Below, one piece after another: positions 10,661-23,300 of a DNA stretch of 64,000 nt. A program made the position numbers and the translations under genes. Source of the stretch: Harmothoe impar. Lineage: Eukaryota; Annelida; Polychaeta; Phyllodocida; Polynoidae. Below the pieces are notes generated by a model. That model worked only from the letters and a program-made list of their open reading frames with translations, was not told the DNA's origin and searched no databases. The DNA lies in the NCBI GenBank assembly GCA_947462335.1, contig OX381717.1:50945523-51009522 (forward strand). The letters run 5' to 3'. Numbering within the stretch: the stretch's first letter is position 1; every line of letters begins with the position of its first letter.

Positions 10661-11639
10661 TTTTCTGTGTGTGCTGCTACAGCACCAGGGAGTAACCCGT
10701 GGGCACGGCATTGGTGCATCATGCCGGTGTCAGGCGATCTCTCCCCTGGAATTCTCCTACCAGTACTCGGAATCCTCACACATTGGAAATCCCCCCCCCC
10801 CCCGGCCGCAACCTTCCCCCCGTAAAGGTAAAGTAAAGTTGTGTTAAGTAAAGTTGTGTAAAAAAGAGGAAATGTGAGGGAGAAAATAAATTAAAAGCAG
10901 TAAAAGAGAAAAAGGGCGGAGAGGGTGTGTGTGTGCAAAACTTTCTACTACTCCATACATGATTATCATTACATAAGAGGATAATAGATTTCATTAGAGC
11001 ACTGTTACCTTTAAAGGAAATGCCCGTCCTGAAAGTGGCTCTAAACATAATACGCTCAGTGCTTTCCATAAAACAATTATCTTTGCTCAAATACTGTGTT
11101 CTTCCCTTTGCCTATATAACTTGACTACATGCCTTTTTTAAATTCAGAAATGAAAGAGATGATGAAGTGCTATTTATGAAGGACGCCGGCTGTTGACTTT
11201 TCCTCATCCAGTTTAAAGGAGGGACTACTTAAAGGGTCGACAATCAAAAGCATATTTTGCATAATAACTTTTTATCGCTGGTGATTATGTTGTTTGCTAT
11301 ATAACCGGGATCATCTCAGCTTATTCTGAACCGCTTATCTTTATAATCATCCTTTTGCATGTGAAGCATCTATATATAATATCTGTCTTATCTCTCTCTA
11401 TTAGTGAACCATTTGGACATTAAATATGATGGCATTTACAAGACCTGCGAGCGTCAAAGAGATCCCTGCTTGTTTGCCTCCTTTTGAAGACATTTCTGAA
11501 CAAGAGTTTATAAAAAAAGAGGAAGGAATACCAATTGTGTCGATGCTTATCTAACAAGAAATCTACCTTTGGTATCTACTAGTATGTTCTAGGCCTTAAC
11601 TACACCCAACCCTTTAAAGGCAGCATTATTATTTAATGT

Positions 11640-12145
11640 CCTACACCTGTCTGTTGCCATGATGTATGCATGCAACTCGCCGGTGCTGTACTTATGCATC
11701 GTGCCGACCCTACAGGTTTGATACACTCTCTGAGGGATGGTATGATGCACCAACGTATTGTAAAAACTACAGCGCCGACCTGGTACATCATGAAACAAGT
11801 GAGCATTATTTATGATGCATCATTCCACCCTTAAAGGGCTAATTCTGGTGGTGACATTTAACTAATGCATAGAGTGGTTAATTGGAGTTGTGTGAGTGGT
11901 TGGTTCACCAGTTACTAAACATGAAAGAAGAGAGATTTATTCACATTGTTAACCCTTTATGCATCAATACATCATACCTATGGTTGTGATGATGCATGCA
12001 TGCAGTCCTGGTAAGTAACTGGCTAGGGCTGCATTCATGCACTATACAGACCCTACGGTTCAATACACTCCCGAAGGGTCGGCATGATACACTAATTCAG
12101 TACCAGCGAGTTACTCGCCAGGGCGGCATTGGTGCATCATGACAT
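11640..12145. repeat. Dispersed 'gcagcactggcgagtaactcgcc / gcatcatgac' repeat family
   Basis: It contains several short palindromes around gagtaactcgcc and gtgcatcatg words, with an accccttaaaggg-type lead. The same family fills 59640-60490 and 63120-63365, and a partial copy is at 35580-35640. Confidence 0.6.
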
Positions 12146-12149
12146 CAAA

Positions 12150-14200
12150 TGTCACCTCTTAGGGATATGCTGTCCTCAAATGGTTAAGGGGTTGGTTTCG
12201 GAGAGGGAGGGGGCAAGGGGGGCTAGAACAGTCAAGGAGGGAAAGCAGCATTTGCCGCCGTCTCGTCTTTGCGCAGGGCAGCACCCAGGAAGCAAGGAAA
12301 GCTTGCTGAAGAAGTGGACCCGTGGAATTTGAAGAACAAATGGTACCAAGATAAGGTAAGGGAATCGAAAATTTTCTGTTTAACTTTGAATTATCTATAT
12401 TGTTTCGAATGTAATTCATGTATGCTTGCCATATAAGGGAATCGTATATTTTTATTTTTAACTTTGAATTATTTGTACTGTTTCGAATATAATTTATGTA
12501 CATGTTTGCCATATAAGTGAAAAGTAAAAAGCCAAGTGTATTGGTCATTTCAACAAGACAACAGAGGGTTCTATGTGGTGAAGGATTTACAGTAGTATTT
12601 ACATAATTAAAAGTTTAAACTTTCAAAAGCTCTGATTTCAAATCTCAAGCTTATTTACTAGAACTTAGGTTTGGAGACTTTAGACCCCACCTTCTCTATA
12701 AAAGCCCAGAGTGTCGGTCCTCACTCTACTCCGAATGTTGCTGGGCGGGCAGCAAGAATTTGGCATTTAGGGCCAATTCGTGATTACCTTAGTTTCTCAT
12801 TAAAAAGCAATGAAAAAAATGACGAGGACGATCTCTTGTTTTTAAAAACTTGTCTTTATCGATTATAATTAGCATGCTGACGAGGACACTAATCCTTTTT
12901 GAATACCTAAGTCTCTAATGGCATGCAAAACTTTCAAAAATAAGGTTTATACGAAATGATTAGCTTCAATTTGATAACAACTTTATTTAGTTCTCCCACC
13001 CTCGCCTTCTGTGCTTAAAGAATTATCCCCAAGGTCCTGCCATTCACCCCGGATGGGGTGTGGTATAGCAATGAGTCTCCATAGGCTCTCTAGGTCTCTG
13101 GGTATAGGAAGCACAACTTTCGTTCATTTAGGCATTGCAGAGTTGCCAAATATTCTGGAAACTTTTCCTGCCAAGATATTGGTAACTAGACTATATTTGC
13201 AAATCTTTAACAAGGATGGGACCAGTTTTTCTGTTAAATCTTGGTACCCGGACATTATGAGAAGAGGAGATGATTCCCACGGAAACCCTTTTTTGATAAA
13301 GATGATACAGAACTAATCACATCATCAATTACCATATACACTAATCTTGGTCTTTGTGTCCGTCTGAACCTCTCAATGCCTCTCTCCGTCTCTGTAGACA
13401 TCTGTCTTTCTGTCTGTCTGCATAATATTGATCACCAAGACTGCTCAATAGCCTCTACTTTCCTGGCCGATGTTTTGCGTTTTTAATTATTCTCATGCAG
13501 GTTGGGATTCCGCTACATGATTTTCTCAGCGAATCGGAGCTACTCTCTTCACAAAATCGGATGCAATCATTCACGTCTGTATTATGTTTAATGGGACTTC
13601 CGTGTCATCGTTTGTGAGAATACCTCAGATTCCATGAGAAAATTACAAAGCAGAGTCCTAGATTCAGCCTTCAGGATATGTTTTCCATTTCTTTGTATAA
13701 TTATCTCTGGTCTTCCTTGTAAGCAGATTCCCATCCTCCCCAGTCGGCATAAAGTTCAGTACAATGTTGAATCAACGTCAAAACAACATTGAATCAACTT
13801 TGACAACCATTACATTTTATCAAAGTTTATTTAATGAGAAAAGAAACAACATCCAAATCAGAGTCCTGGGTGTTTCCAAAAAGACGCCATTTCTAGAATG
13901 ATATGACTCTTTAGGTGAGCCCTGCTTCCCTCAAGAATCACCTGGTTCCCGGGGGAGTTACCTGGCTCATCCTTTTTCTAGATAGGTTTATTGACACATC
14001 ACAGTACAATCATATTCCTCCGAAATTGTCATGGAAGGAAAAATAATGTGAAATGAATTCCTGGAAGAAATGCCAAGTTTTGTCGTTGTATGATGTGATA
14101 TCAAAGTTCATCTAAAATAAAGAGTTCTGTAACTTAAGGTAAATGTAAAATAATGTAAGTATTAATTAGATGGTGTCCACTAAATGGTATAGTTTCACTC
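12150..14200. other. Gene-free stretch with fragments of repeats
   Basis: No supported gene. 12360-12520 contains a duplicated ~75-bp unit (ttaactttgaattat, tgtttcgaat). 12671-12745 resembles 24645-24720 in gene A. 13738-13815 and 14200-14278 look like decayed copies of the cccagtgggcacaaaa TIR family. Confidence 0.45.
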
Positions 14201-14571
14201 ATACCCAGTTGGAACAATCAATGCGTTGATATACTGATTATCAAAGTTGATTCCAGATTTTCTGCCCACTGGGGGAAAGCGGGTGTTCTATAATTTAGTT
14301 ATAGACATCCAATACCCCATATGAAAGTATGGCCACCGTCCACTGAGCTCTTGTCGGCCGAAGTTATATAGGAAATGTATGGGCTTAATCTGCCGAAGTT
14401 CCCCAGTGGACCATGGCCATAACCCTCAAAATCATAATAGTTGTCAAATCATCATAAGTGATGATCACTGATACAATTCCTTACTGAGGGTTATTTCACA
14501 AGGCGAACCTCTACGTATACCTATAGTTTTAATATGCAGGAACGTACGAAAGCAGTGAGCCACGTTCATCA

Positions 14572-14748
14572 CAGCAATAAGAAAAGAAGTAGAATCACTC
14601 CCCCCAGGACACTATAAAGTGACTCCCTAACATTAGCAGGACCCTATAATAACTTTATAATGACTTCTATTCTAAGACTCCCTATTGATTGAGAGTCACT
14701 TTAGAGTCGTGGTAGTCACCGTGATTCTGCTTCTTTTCTTTGTGTATG
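14572..14748. mobile_element. TIR element, 'agaaaagaagtagaatcac' family
   Basis: The ends aagaaaagaagtagaatcac and gtgattctgcttcttttctt are inverted, and the interior repeats agtgactccc and gagtcac words. A sister copy is at 40486-40735. Confidence 0.7.
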
Positions 14749-14768
14749 CTGACACCACAGGCACAGCT

Positions 14769-14881
14769 TACCCTGCCAGCACCACTCGTCTGAAGTACAT
14801 CATTATTATGTAAAACTGACGTGTTTCTGGTCATTTTTACATAACATTCACGTGATTTAGACGAGTGGTGCTGGCAGGGTA
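14769..14881. mobile_element. Short TIR element with 21-bp ends and flanking TA
   Basis: The end ccctgccagcaccactcgtct is the inverse of agacgagtggtgctggcagg at the other side. TA lies just outside both ends, and the centre also folds (atgtaaaactgacgtg against cacgtgaat..). This is a hairpin-type MITE. Confidence 0.8.
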
Positions 14882-15754
14882 ATCACTGTTAATACTGCTA
14901 AATCTCCGTAATTCTTGCCTCACATTACCGAGCAGTACTACCAGTACCGGTATCCTCGATTTTTTTTAAATGAATTGAAAATGAATTGAAAATGAATTTG
15001 TGTGATATGGCTAAAGAAACACGTTTGACAATAATGTTTTTGCTTTCGAGGAACTTTCCCGACTTATCACACAAGTGAAGAGCGTGTAGTTCGTAGTCTG
15101 GGATAGGAATCTGTCCCGCCACTTTAACGTCATTCACGGCTATCTAGATTCACCTTTGACCTCACGACATCAGATGTAGTGACTAAGTGGCTACTTAGTG
15201 GTAAAGCGGCCATTTAAAGGTGTTGCCGTGCATTGTCACCTTTTTGTAGGATACATAGGGCTTACAGTGTACACATTGTACTTTTTTTCAATGATTAGTT
15301 ATATCCCTATCACACATATATAGCAGGAGTTACTAATGGCAGCAATTACACCACTCGAGTTGATATTCCTTGAAGCAGATGGGGGGCCAAAAACTTAAGA
15401 TGACAAAAGAGAGTAAATTTAAAGACAGATTAAGCAGAAGGGTGGCGTGCTGTCATGGGCGGAAGTGGCTGATGGCTGCGCTTGTTGCTGTCACGTCAGG
15501 ATAACTCACTGAAGAAGGCGGTACTTCTTTCCCCTGCGCTCACGTATCATTATATACCCGTCAATTATCCGTACTTGCATGGTATGATGATGCATGATGT
15601 ATGTCCAGTTTGCAAAATGACACCAGCTAAGCCTAAAGCCGGTCGTCCACTCCATGGCTGATGGAGTGGTCCTTGTCAGCCGGTTTTAAAAAAAGTGTAT
15701 AATTTGGGTAAATAATACAATTATTATTTGGAATGCAACTAGCAGAGCTGTACG

Positions 15755-15985
15755 GCCAAAAAAAGGTTTGATTCAGGTCACCCGACCGACCCTACCAAAA
15801 CAGGGCTGACCATACATTTCTTCATGCAATTTTGAAGAAATTTCCGTATTTTTACCCTTTTTTGGTCAATTTTAGGGTCTTCGGAGAGGCCAGCTATTAG
15901 GCCTTCTTCCATATGAAAAAAGAATTGTAAAAAAATCCAAAAAAGAAAATCCCACCTACCGACCCTACATTTCTTATCCATGTTA
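15755..15985. repeat. Dispersed repeat, 'aattttagggtcttcggagagg' family
   Basis: ggccaaaaaaagg, acagggctgacc, tggtcaattttagggtcttc and ggagaggc recur at 37480-37650. The family is related to the elements at 57966-58398. No coding signal. Confidence 0.6.
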
Positions 15986-15989
15986 CCTG

Positions 15990-16800
15990 AAACGTACCTA
16001 AGGCCACTGCAAACAGGACTGTCTCTATATCCACAGTCTGAGACATCTGATCACATGTTTGATCCGTCCCCAGCTAGCTGAAAAGAAAGAAAAATTAACC
16101 GACAAACCTCATTCCATCGGCCAGTGGACCACCCGCTAAAGGCTAACTGCACTTTGAGGGAGATTTATTCATGGCGGCGATAAAAGAAAGTGACATAAAG
16201 GGTGAGGAGTGGTAGTCTGTCCCTGAGGCGGGTAAGATAAGAATCTACTCCTCCCATCTTCTGCCATGCCCCGCTGCACTTACCTGCACACACAGCATTA
16301 CACGATTCCTTAAACATTGCTCCATACCGTTCATCCCGGGGGGGGCACTCCGGTTGAGATGGACACCCACTTCAAAACGACCCACGGAAGCGGTAGCGGT
16401 GGGTCTCAAATGTGGGGGCATCCTAAAAAAAAAGGGGGCAGTAACTGTAAAGGAGTGGGGGGGGGGGGGGCTGTAGTTGGGTCTCAGTGAGGTGTAATTG
16501 CAATATTTGCCTGAATGAATGTACTATTTGCATCAGGAAATACAGGCAGTATTATAGGGGTCCCTGGAAGAACAGGGGCGGTGGCTTATCTGTAAGGAAT
16601 CAGAAGGCAGTCCTCTGTATTTAGGTGGGGCGTTAGTTTGGTGGTTCCTACTTATTTGGCAAGGAGGTATTTGGCAGTCAGTGAGTAGTGTCATAAAGTA
16701 AGTAGCCCACCAGCGTTTATGGACTCCCCTCATTCCCCTTTCAAATAAAGGTCCGATTACATTCCACTAACTTTTATCTAACTGACTCAATCAAATGTCT
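15990..16800. other. Gene-free stretch upstream of gene A
   Basis: No supported gene. It contains G-runs near 16336 and 16457. The promoter and any non-coding first exon of gene A may lie here, but none could be identified from sequence alone. Confidence 0.35.
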
Positions 16801-16809
16801 CTTTTACAG

Positions 16810-17374
16810 ACTTCATTAATGAACTAGGGAGGGTGATATGCTTGCTCCGCCTTAATCTTCGACAATGATGTCTCGTAATACAAGTGGGATGCCAGTCACG
16901 AGCTCCCTGATACACCTCCTCATGTGAGCATCAGTGTTTCTTTATTAATCATCACAAATCAATTTATACATGATATTATATGCAGACTCATGATCATGAA
17001 GGTTCCAAGTCCAATTAATCTATGGGAAATCTTTCCGCATACCATAATGGTCAGTGTAGAAAAGTATACTTGCAATTCCACAGGTTGCTTAATGCTTCAT
17101 ATTCAAAAGTTAAATTGGCCGGGCTTATATAATATAGACGACTGTGGTTCTTCCCGTAAAAGACACGACTACAAAATGTTATCTACATCGCTTCTACACC
17201 TATTTATAGAGAATGAGAAAAGGTGTTTGCAATTTTGTTCATATATCGGAGATTATCCTCTTGAGCTGTTTGGGTCAAGTAATGAGTTGGGGTTGATATA
17301 CTTAATGCCTCAACTTTATATCCACAGTGTACTTGCCATTAGCACAGTGCTAAACGTGGACATCAGCAATGGCC
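16810..17374 (+). other. Gene A 5' leader and signal-peptide exons (59 + 47 nt coding)
   Basis: After a tctcttttacag acceptor, the leader carries a two-codon upstream ORF (ATG AAC TAG, 16819-16827) 37 nt before the start ATG. Exon 1 (16865-16923) and exon 2 (17328-17374) join in phase 2 to give SSLIHLLIVLAISTVLNV, a clear hydrophobic signal core, then DISNG. The second exon ends in phase 1 and joins the first CCP. Gene B has two exons of identical length at the equivalent positions. A second ATG directly follows the first, so the start could be one codon later. Confidence 0.8.
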
Positions 17375-20300
17375 GTAAGTTCGTTTTGGCTGTTTTATTG
17401 TGTTATTGATTGGGAATTGAACACTGAATACTTTAAACAATTACTATTATAAACACATTTCATATATCAAAAAATTGTTATTTCATAATGTCATTGTTTC
17501 TGTTGATTTTTGTTCGTGTATGCTAATAGCCTATTGACAAAATAGTGGTACTCATTCTATTTCATTGAAACCGGTCACCACTGACTTATTTAAAGCAATA
17601 GTTCCTAAATTCGATAACTATTACTCTTGGAATTAACCATACAACATACAGCAAGAAAGTTAATCGACCAATATAAATGACAACTAACTTAAATTTGTTG
17701 ACCTCATGTTAAATATCACAGTGTTGGCACACCTTGGCCTGCCTTATCCTAGCCACCCACTAAACCCTATAAGTAAGAGCTGTATGCTAAGTCTCATCAA
17801 ATTGGTACAATTTGAAACTCTATGACCGGCAACCATCTATGACCGACAACCATCTATGATTAGGTAGTCTGGAACCATGTTAAAGTATAAAAACTGCAAA
17901 ACAAAATTTCTTTCATTGTGGTCATAGATGGTTGTCGGTTATTATAGATGGTCGTTGGTCATAGAGTTTCAACTTTTTGGCAAGACTTTGCCGCAATTAG
18001 TTTCTTCATATCATGTTGATCTTTATTTCATTAGAGGCATGTGGGATCCCGCCTTCTGACGGTAATGCTAATGCGCCTCAGGTCTTTAACACTGGTCGGG
18101 ATCACACTGATGGCTTTTCCTACACATGTCTCTCTGGATACGACGTTGTTGGCACTTCAACGGCTACATCATATTCGCGGACATGTTCAACCAATACCTG
18201 GGTACCAGGGATAACAACCCAATACTGCACAGGTATATGGTAGCCTTTTTTTTTCTTCTTCACTTTTTTTTCGTGTTTCACATAGATTCTCTGTGTACGT
18301 CTCACATTGTTTGTAGATTATGTGCGTGTGAAATACAGTTATTTGTGCTGCATACAGTTGGTGGCATGTGACATTTCAATAGGACATTTTAATTATTAGC
18401 TCACACTTAACCTACCACGTTAATAAATAAAATATTTCATCGTACATATAGTGCAGGTCTATGATATCCCTTCATTGGGACAACTTATATTTTGACAACT
18501 TTAGCCTAGTTCCCCTTCTTCGATATTGCTTTTATATCAATACAATCTTTGCCAGCCAACTACTTTGACCTTTTTTAAAACTTAATTTTCAAAGGTTTTC
18601 TCATATTTCTAGTCCTCCTCTCTATTTTCAGACATAAATGAGTGTGCAGTCAGTTCACGGTGTGGTACCGGGTACTGCGTCAACGTGCCGGGGTCCTATG
18701 TCTGTGTGTGTGAAGGAGTGTCGTTATATGATAACAATGAGTGTGACGGTACGTAATGTTAAAGCATGTATAATCTTTCTGTCGTAGTAACTACATTACC
18801 TCAGACCAGCGCTACTTCGAATACCCAAAATATAAAATGATATGTTCATATTTTTCTTGGTGAAATATATAATTTATGTATTTCATGTAATAGTCTATGT
18901 CACTTTTATGAAAATATTACACATCTTTAAAGAATGTCCTAAAATCACAGTTCAGCAGTAGATCAAAGTTAGCTACCATCCCTATATGAATTTAGTCATT
19001 ACCGAGTAACTTTGCACATTCACTTTACTAATTAATCAATTGTGATAAAACGTGGGAAAACGTGACATGAGGGGAAAACACCTTTATTTAAGTTCATGTC
19101 TTCAGCTACAACTTAATACTTCAAGCATCAAAATATTTGAAATAGTTGCTGAGAAATTACATCTCAAACATGGGATGGTAGGGACATGTAGGAACTCAAA
19201 ATAGACTGCAATTCGATCACATATCAATCTATTTTCAAATAATCCATATTTATCATGATTATTAGAAATTAAACCAATAAATGCATATTATTGTACATAG
19301 ATTTGGATCTGGTAGGAACATTGGCCTTCTGTTTTCAGTTCTGAAATCCTCATGGATGGGGTGATTGGATAGGAATGATTTTTATTCCAAAAGAATGAAT
19401 TGGTGGTTGCCATGGCAACCAAACGTCAACAAATGGGCTAAAAATGGCTAAAAACGTTCTTTTTTCATTCCAAATAAGACCAATTTAGAATGAAAATAGA
19501 ATTTTGATAATAGCTTCAAAAGATTCCTTGGGAAAAGTTAGTCTCAGGTCATTTTCTCTTAAGTATTCACATTTTTAGCTATATCTCTTGAAATATCATG
19601 TTTAGAGCATTTATGGCTATCCCCCCTAATGTTAAGATTTCCCAGGTTTCGTCACAATTAAGCATTCCCAAAGTTTACATCAGTACATGCTAACAGATTG
19701 ATTTTCTCATACACTAGGTTACCAATGTGGATGCCCACCCGTTGATGCTAATGCTAAAAGGAGTGGCGCTGGTATTGATCCAGATGATAGAGTTTCTTAC
19801 ACATGTGTAAATGGCTTCGGGGTAGGTGGAAGTAGGACTGATGTTGATTATACCTTGGACTGTGACGGGCAAACTGGCAGTTGGGGCACTATTGACACTT
19901 GTTGTGAAGGTATGGATAAATACTGTCAATCTACTGGTGCAAATAAACTTCCTTAAAAATCATAAGTAAAAGAGATAACCACTCTAATAGGCTGCGTAAG
20001 TTAACCCATTACAACCGAGTTTAGTAGGTAACAAAAACTCTCGAATCAGGACAGGAAACTTCAGTGCGGTACACTTTAAGTATGGGGGCTCGGGAATAAA
20101 TCCATTTGTTTCCATCTAGGGAAATCTCTTATCTAAACCATGATATGGTAGAGCAGGATACTTGCCTGACACACAATAATCTTAAAGGATTCCCATTAGA
20201 GATCTTCATTTTCTGAGGATTAATATTTTTCTCAAAAACTCCCATAGCGTGTCATTGCTTCCTGTCCTGATTCGAGGGTTTTTGTAAGCTACTAAACTCC

Positions 20301-23300
20301 GTTGGAACGGGTTAACTTATGCAGCCTATTACTAGTGTCTGTTTATCAATAAAACATTGCCATGATATAACCCACATTGTTATGTGGCATAATCATCATG
20401 GCCAAGTTGAAGGGTGACATACGAAATACCACATTTGTATTGCAAAAGAGGTGACAAGCTCTTTTCTTACTCAATGAACCCAAGATGTGAAACATAACAA
20501 TATAACACATTTTGACGGTAGATTTACATTCAATAACATCGTATTTTCGCAACTCGGTTAACTTCCATCTTAATTCTGCATATAACATTGTAGTAATTTT
20601 CACAAATAAATCTAGTTATTTGAGTACATTAATTTGAATATCCGATATATATATTCCTTTGCAGACATTATATCTTATATAGCCTGTACTATTTTGCAGA
20701 CATTGATGAGTGCACCATCGGAGGTATGTGTGGGTCCGGCTACGACTCTAGTTGCCGTAACACATACGGGTCTTACATCTGTGTCTGTGACTACCCTGGT
20801 GCTGCCAGTACCAGCACTGGTAGATGTGTTGGTATGTACCAATTTTCATGTTGGTTATATTGACTCAAATCCACCATACAGCAATCTTCTTAAGAGTATT
20901 GCACACTATTGAGGTCTGGTTTGCAATGAAGCCAATGAAATGGTCATCTTCTTTTCTAAAATATAGATGGAAGCCAGCAAAGCCTAAAGAGTGTATTCCA
21001 CTGTGGTTGGTCCCTGTGTTGATGATCTGTCACTCAACAGTCAAATTTTATTCTCCCAAGACCACACTTTAGTCGCAACCTATTTCAGTTGTTCTCTTTC
21101 TTTATACTTTTTCTCATAGTTTGGCAATTATTGCCTAATTAATCCTCCATGTGTTGATATTGTACAATGTTATTCCACCCATTGAGAACACATTAATTGT
21201 AAGATATAGGGCTCCATGGCATCTGCTATCTAAACTCTTAGTGCCCATGAAATGTATTATTAGTCAGCCATTCCCTTAATTTAGCAACAGTGTGTGGAAC
21301 ACGTCTGAGTAGAATTTGAAAAGTGAAAAGTTTCTTTTATTCATATGTACTAAGTTTAATATGTTCAACTTTGCCAGATTGCAGAGAGGGAGCAGTGAAA
21401 TACTCTCTCATATCTAGCAATAACTGACTCATCCCTAACTGTTTTTCTGCAGAGAGCGCCTGTGGAAGCGTACCCATAGATCCAAATGCTCGCCTGCTAG
21501 AGAACTCATTTGACAACAATGAGGTGTTGGACTATGTGTGTGCTGAGGGCTATGAGACAGAAGATGGGGACCCAGGTTATTCGCTAATCTGCCAAGGGGG
21601 AGATTGGAATCCCAGCACTGGAAATGCCCCTTGCCAAAGTGAGTCATATATTTTGTTGCACAATGCTGCAGTGTTTATTTCTGTAAAGAGGAGATTGGTG
21701 TTTCTAGTTCCATTTAAAGAGAAGTTAACTGCTATAGCACATGACTTTTAGATCATCTCTTCTGCACGACACATGTCAAAGACCATTAAAATATATTCTG
21801 TTGCACTTCAACCTTGATAACTAAACTGGTATGATACAATGCTTATATTGCTGTTATGTCAACAGTACTTAGCAAAAGCTTATCATTAATGCGCCAAAAT
21901 TAATCTAAGAACTTGGTTGTTAATTTTAGTCATCACACCAGACCAGTTATATGTCATTTCTTGTTTAGATGTTAATGAGTGTACTGAAGATACAGACATC
22001 TGTGGTGAGGTGGGGGAGTGCCGTGACATACCTGGATCCTACATTTGTGTCTGCCCATACTCAGAAATCTGGAACCCTAGCACAAACGCATGTGAAGGTA
22101 CGTGTGACACATACTCATTTGATCTTTCAGATATCTACTGGCATATATATAAGTCTACTTTTTCAAATAGACGTAAAGTGATTGTACAAAAATGTATGCG
22201 TCATCTGTTGTTTTTGGGCACGGAACATTGAATCAATATCGACAGATGGTTAGCAACATTGATTCATTGTTTACTCTAAGTTGATTCAATATTGAACTGA
22301 ATTTTGTGCCCAATTCCTCACACAAGATCATGACAGCTCTCTAGTCAAATATAAAAATGACTGCCTAGCTTAAAAAAATGAAGATTATTACAACAGCATG
22401 TAAAAACACGAATTGATAATACAGATATCAATAAAATATGATTTTACAAATCAGGTGTGAGATGTGGTTCTCCACCACATGATGCCAATGCTGTATTGCC
22501 TGAGGCTGATGGTCTGCCCGATGAGAGCATCACTTACCAGTGCACAGAAGGTTTCTGGTACACCGGTTCTAATCGCCCAGCATTAACATATGATGTGGAA
22601 TGTGAAGGAGGTGCCTGGCAGCATCCCAATAACTACTGTCAAGGTAGGTTTTCTTAGAATCTGTTGTTTCCTTAGAGAGTGACAATTTTAAACAACATAT
22701 GGGGTGGACAAATTTCAGGCCTCTGCCTTTCATGCATTGTGACCTTTCCAGGCTTCTTCACTGAAAACAGGTAAAATTAGTTTTCTCCACAAAGAGGAGT
22801 TGGCATTTTTATACCCCTTCCCAAAATCAAACCCTCCTGTTATTGAAATACAATCACTCCCTTTGTATACAAATATTCACCCATTACTAAATATTCAGCA
22901 AACCCAACCACATTGAGGCAATAGTGGCACCATCCTAATCGAGAACTGGAACTACTCAAGGATTATACATAATACTCTTCGTTACTAAATCCATGATCAC
23001 GACAGCTTCAACTAACTACAGCTGTAATATATATATATATACCTATTGTGTCTATATTTTGTTCTTCAATTTCTTCACCTCATAAGCAGCTGTTAATAAA
23101 AGTATATTGAACTAAACTAATTTAGATGTGTCTCTCTCACAGATAAGGATGAGTGCGCTGAGTCAGATAACGACTGCGACTCACAAGCTGCATGTGTAAA
23201 TACTGCCGGGTCCTACATTTGTCGATGTAACCATGGGTACACTGGTGATGGACACATGGGAAACTGTGACCGTAAGTCTTTTTTTTTAGCTTGAATATAA

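Larger units (their letters stand above)
18035..23271 (+). other. Gene A N-terminal block: four alternating CCP-EGF pairs
   Basis: Residues ~36-459. CCP1 (18035-18232), EGF1 (18632-18748), CCP2 (19718-19909), EGF2 (20700-20831), CCP3 (21453-21638), EGF3 (21969-22097), CCP4 (22455-22643) and EGF4 (23143-23271) are each one exon. CCPs are 62-66 residues with the usual four cysteines. CCP2 is the exception, with six (QCGC at the start and TCC at the end). EGFs carry six cysteines and a DINEC/DIDEC/NVNEC/DKDEC opening. CCP1 to EGF3 have counterparts in gene B; CCP4 and EGF4 do not. Confidence 0.9.

Noticed and set aside
12129..12548. Overlapping frames of 67 and 129 codons
   Set aside because: They cross a duplicated A/T-rich unit (12360-12520) and a dispersed repeat, with no domain or splice support.
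16924..17409. 161-codon plus-strand frame just after gene A exon 1
   Set aside because: It begins at the donor GT of exon 1 and runs through intron 1. Only its 17328-17374 portion is coding, and that is read in another frame. Exon lengths shared with gene B decide this.
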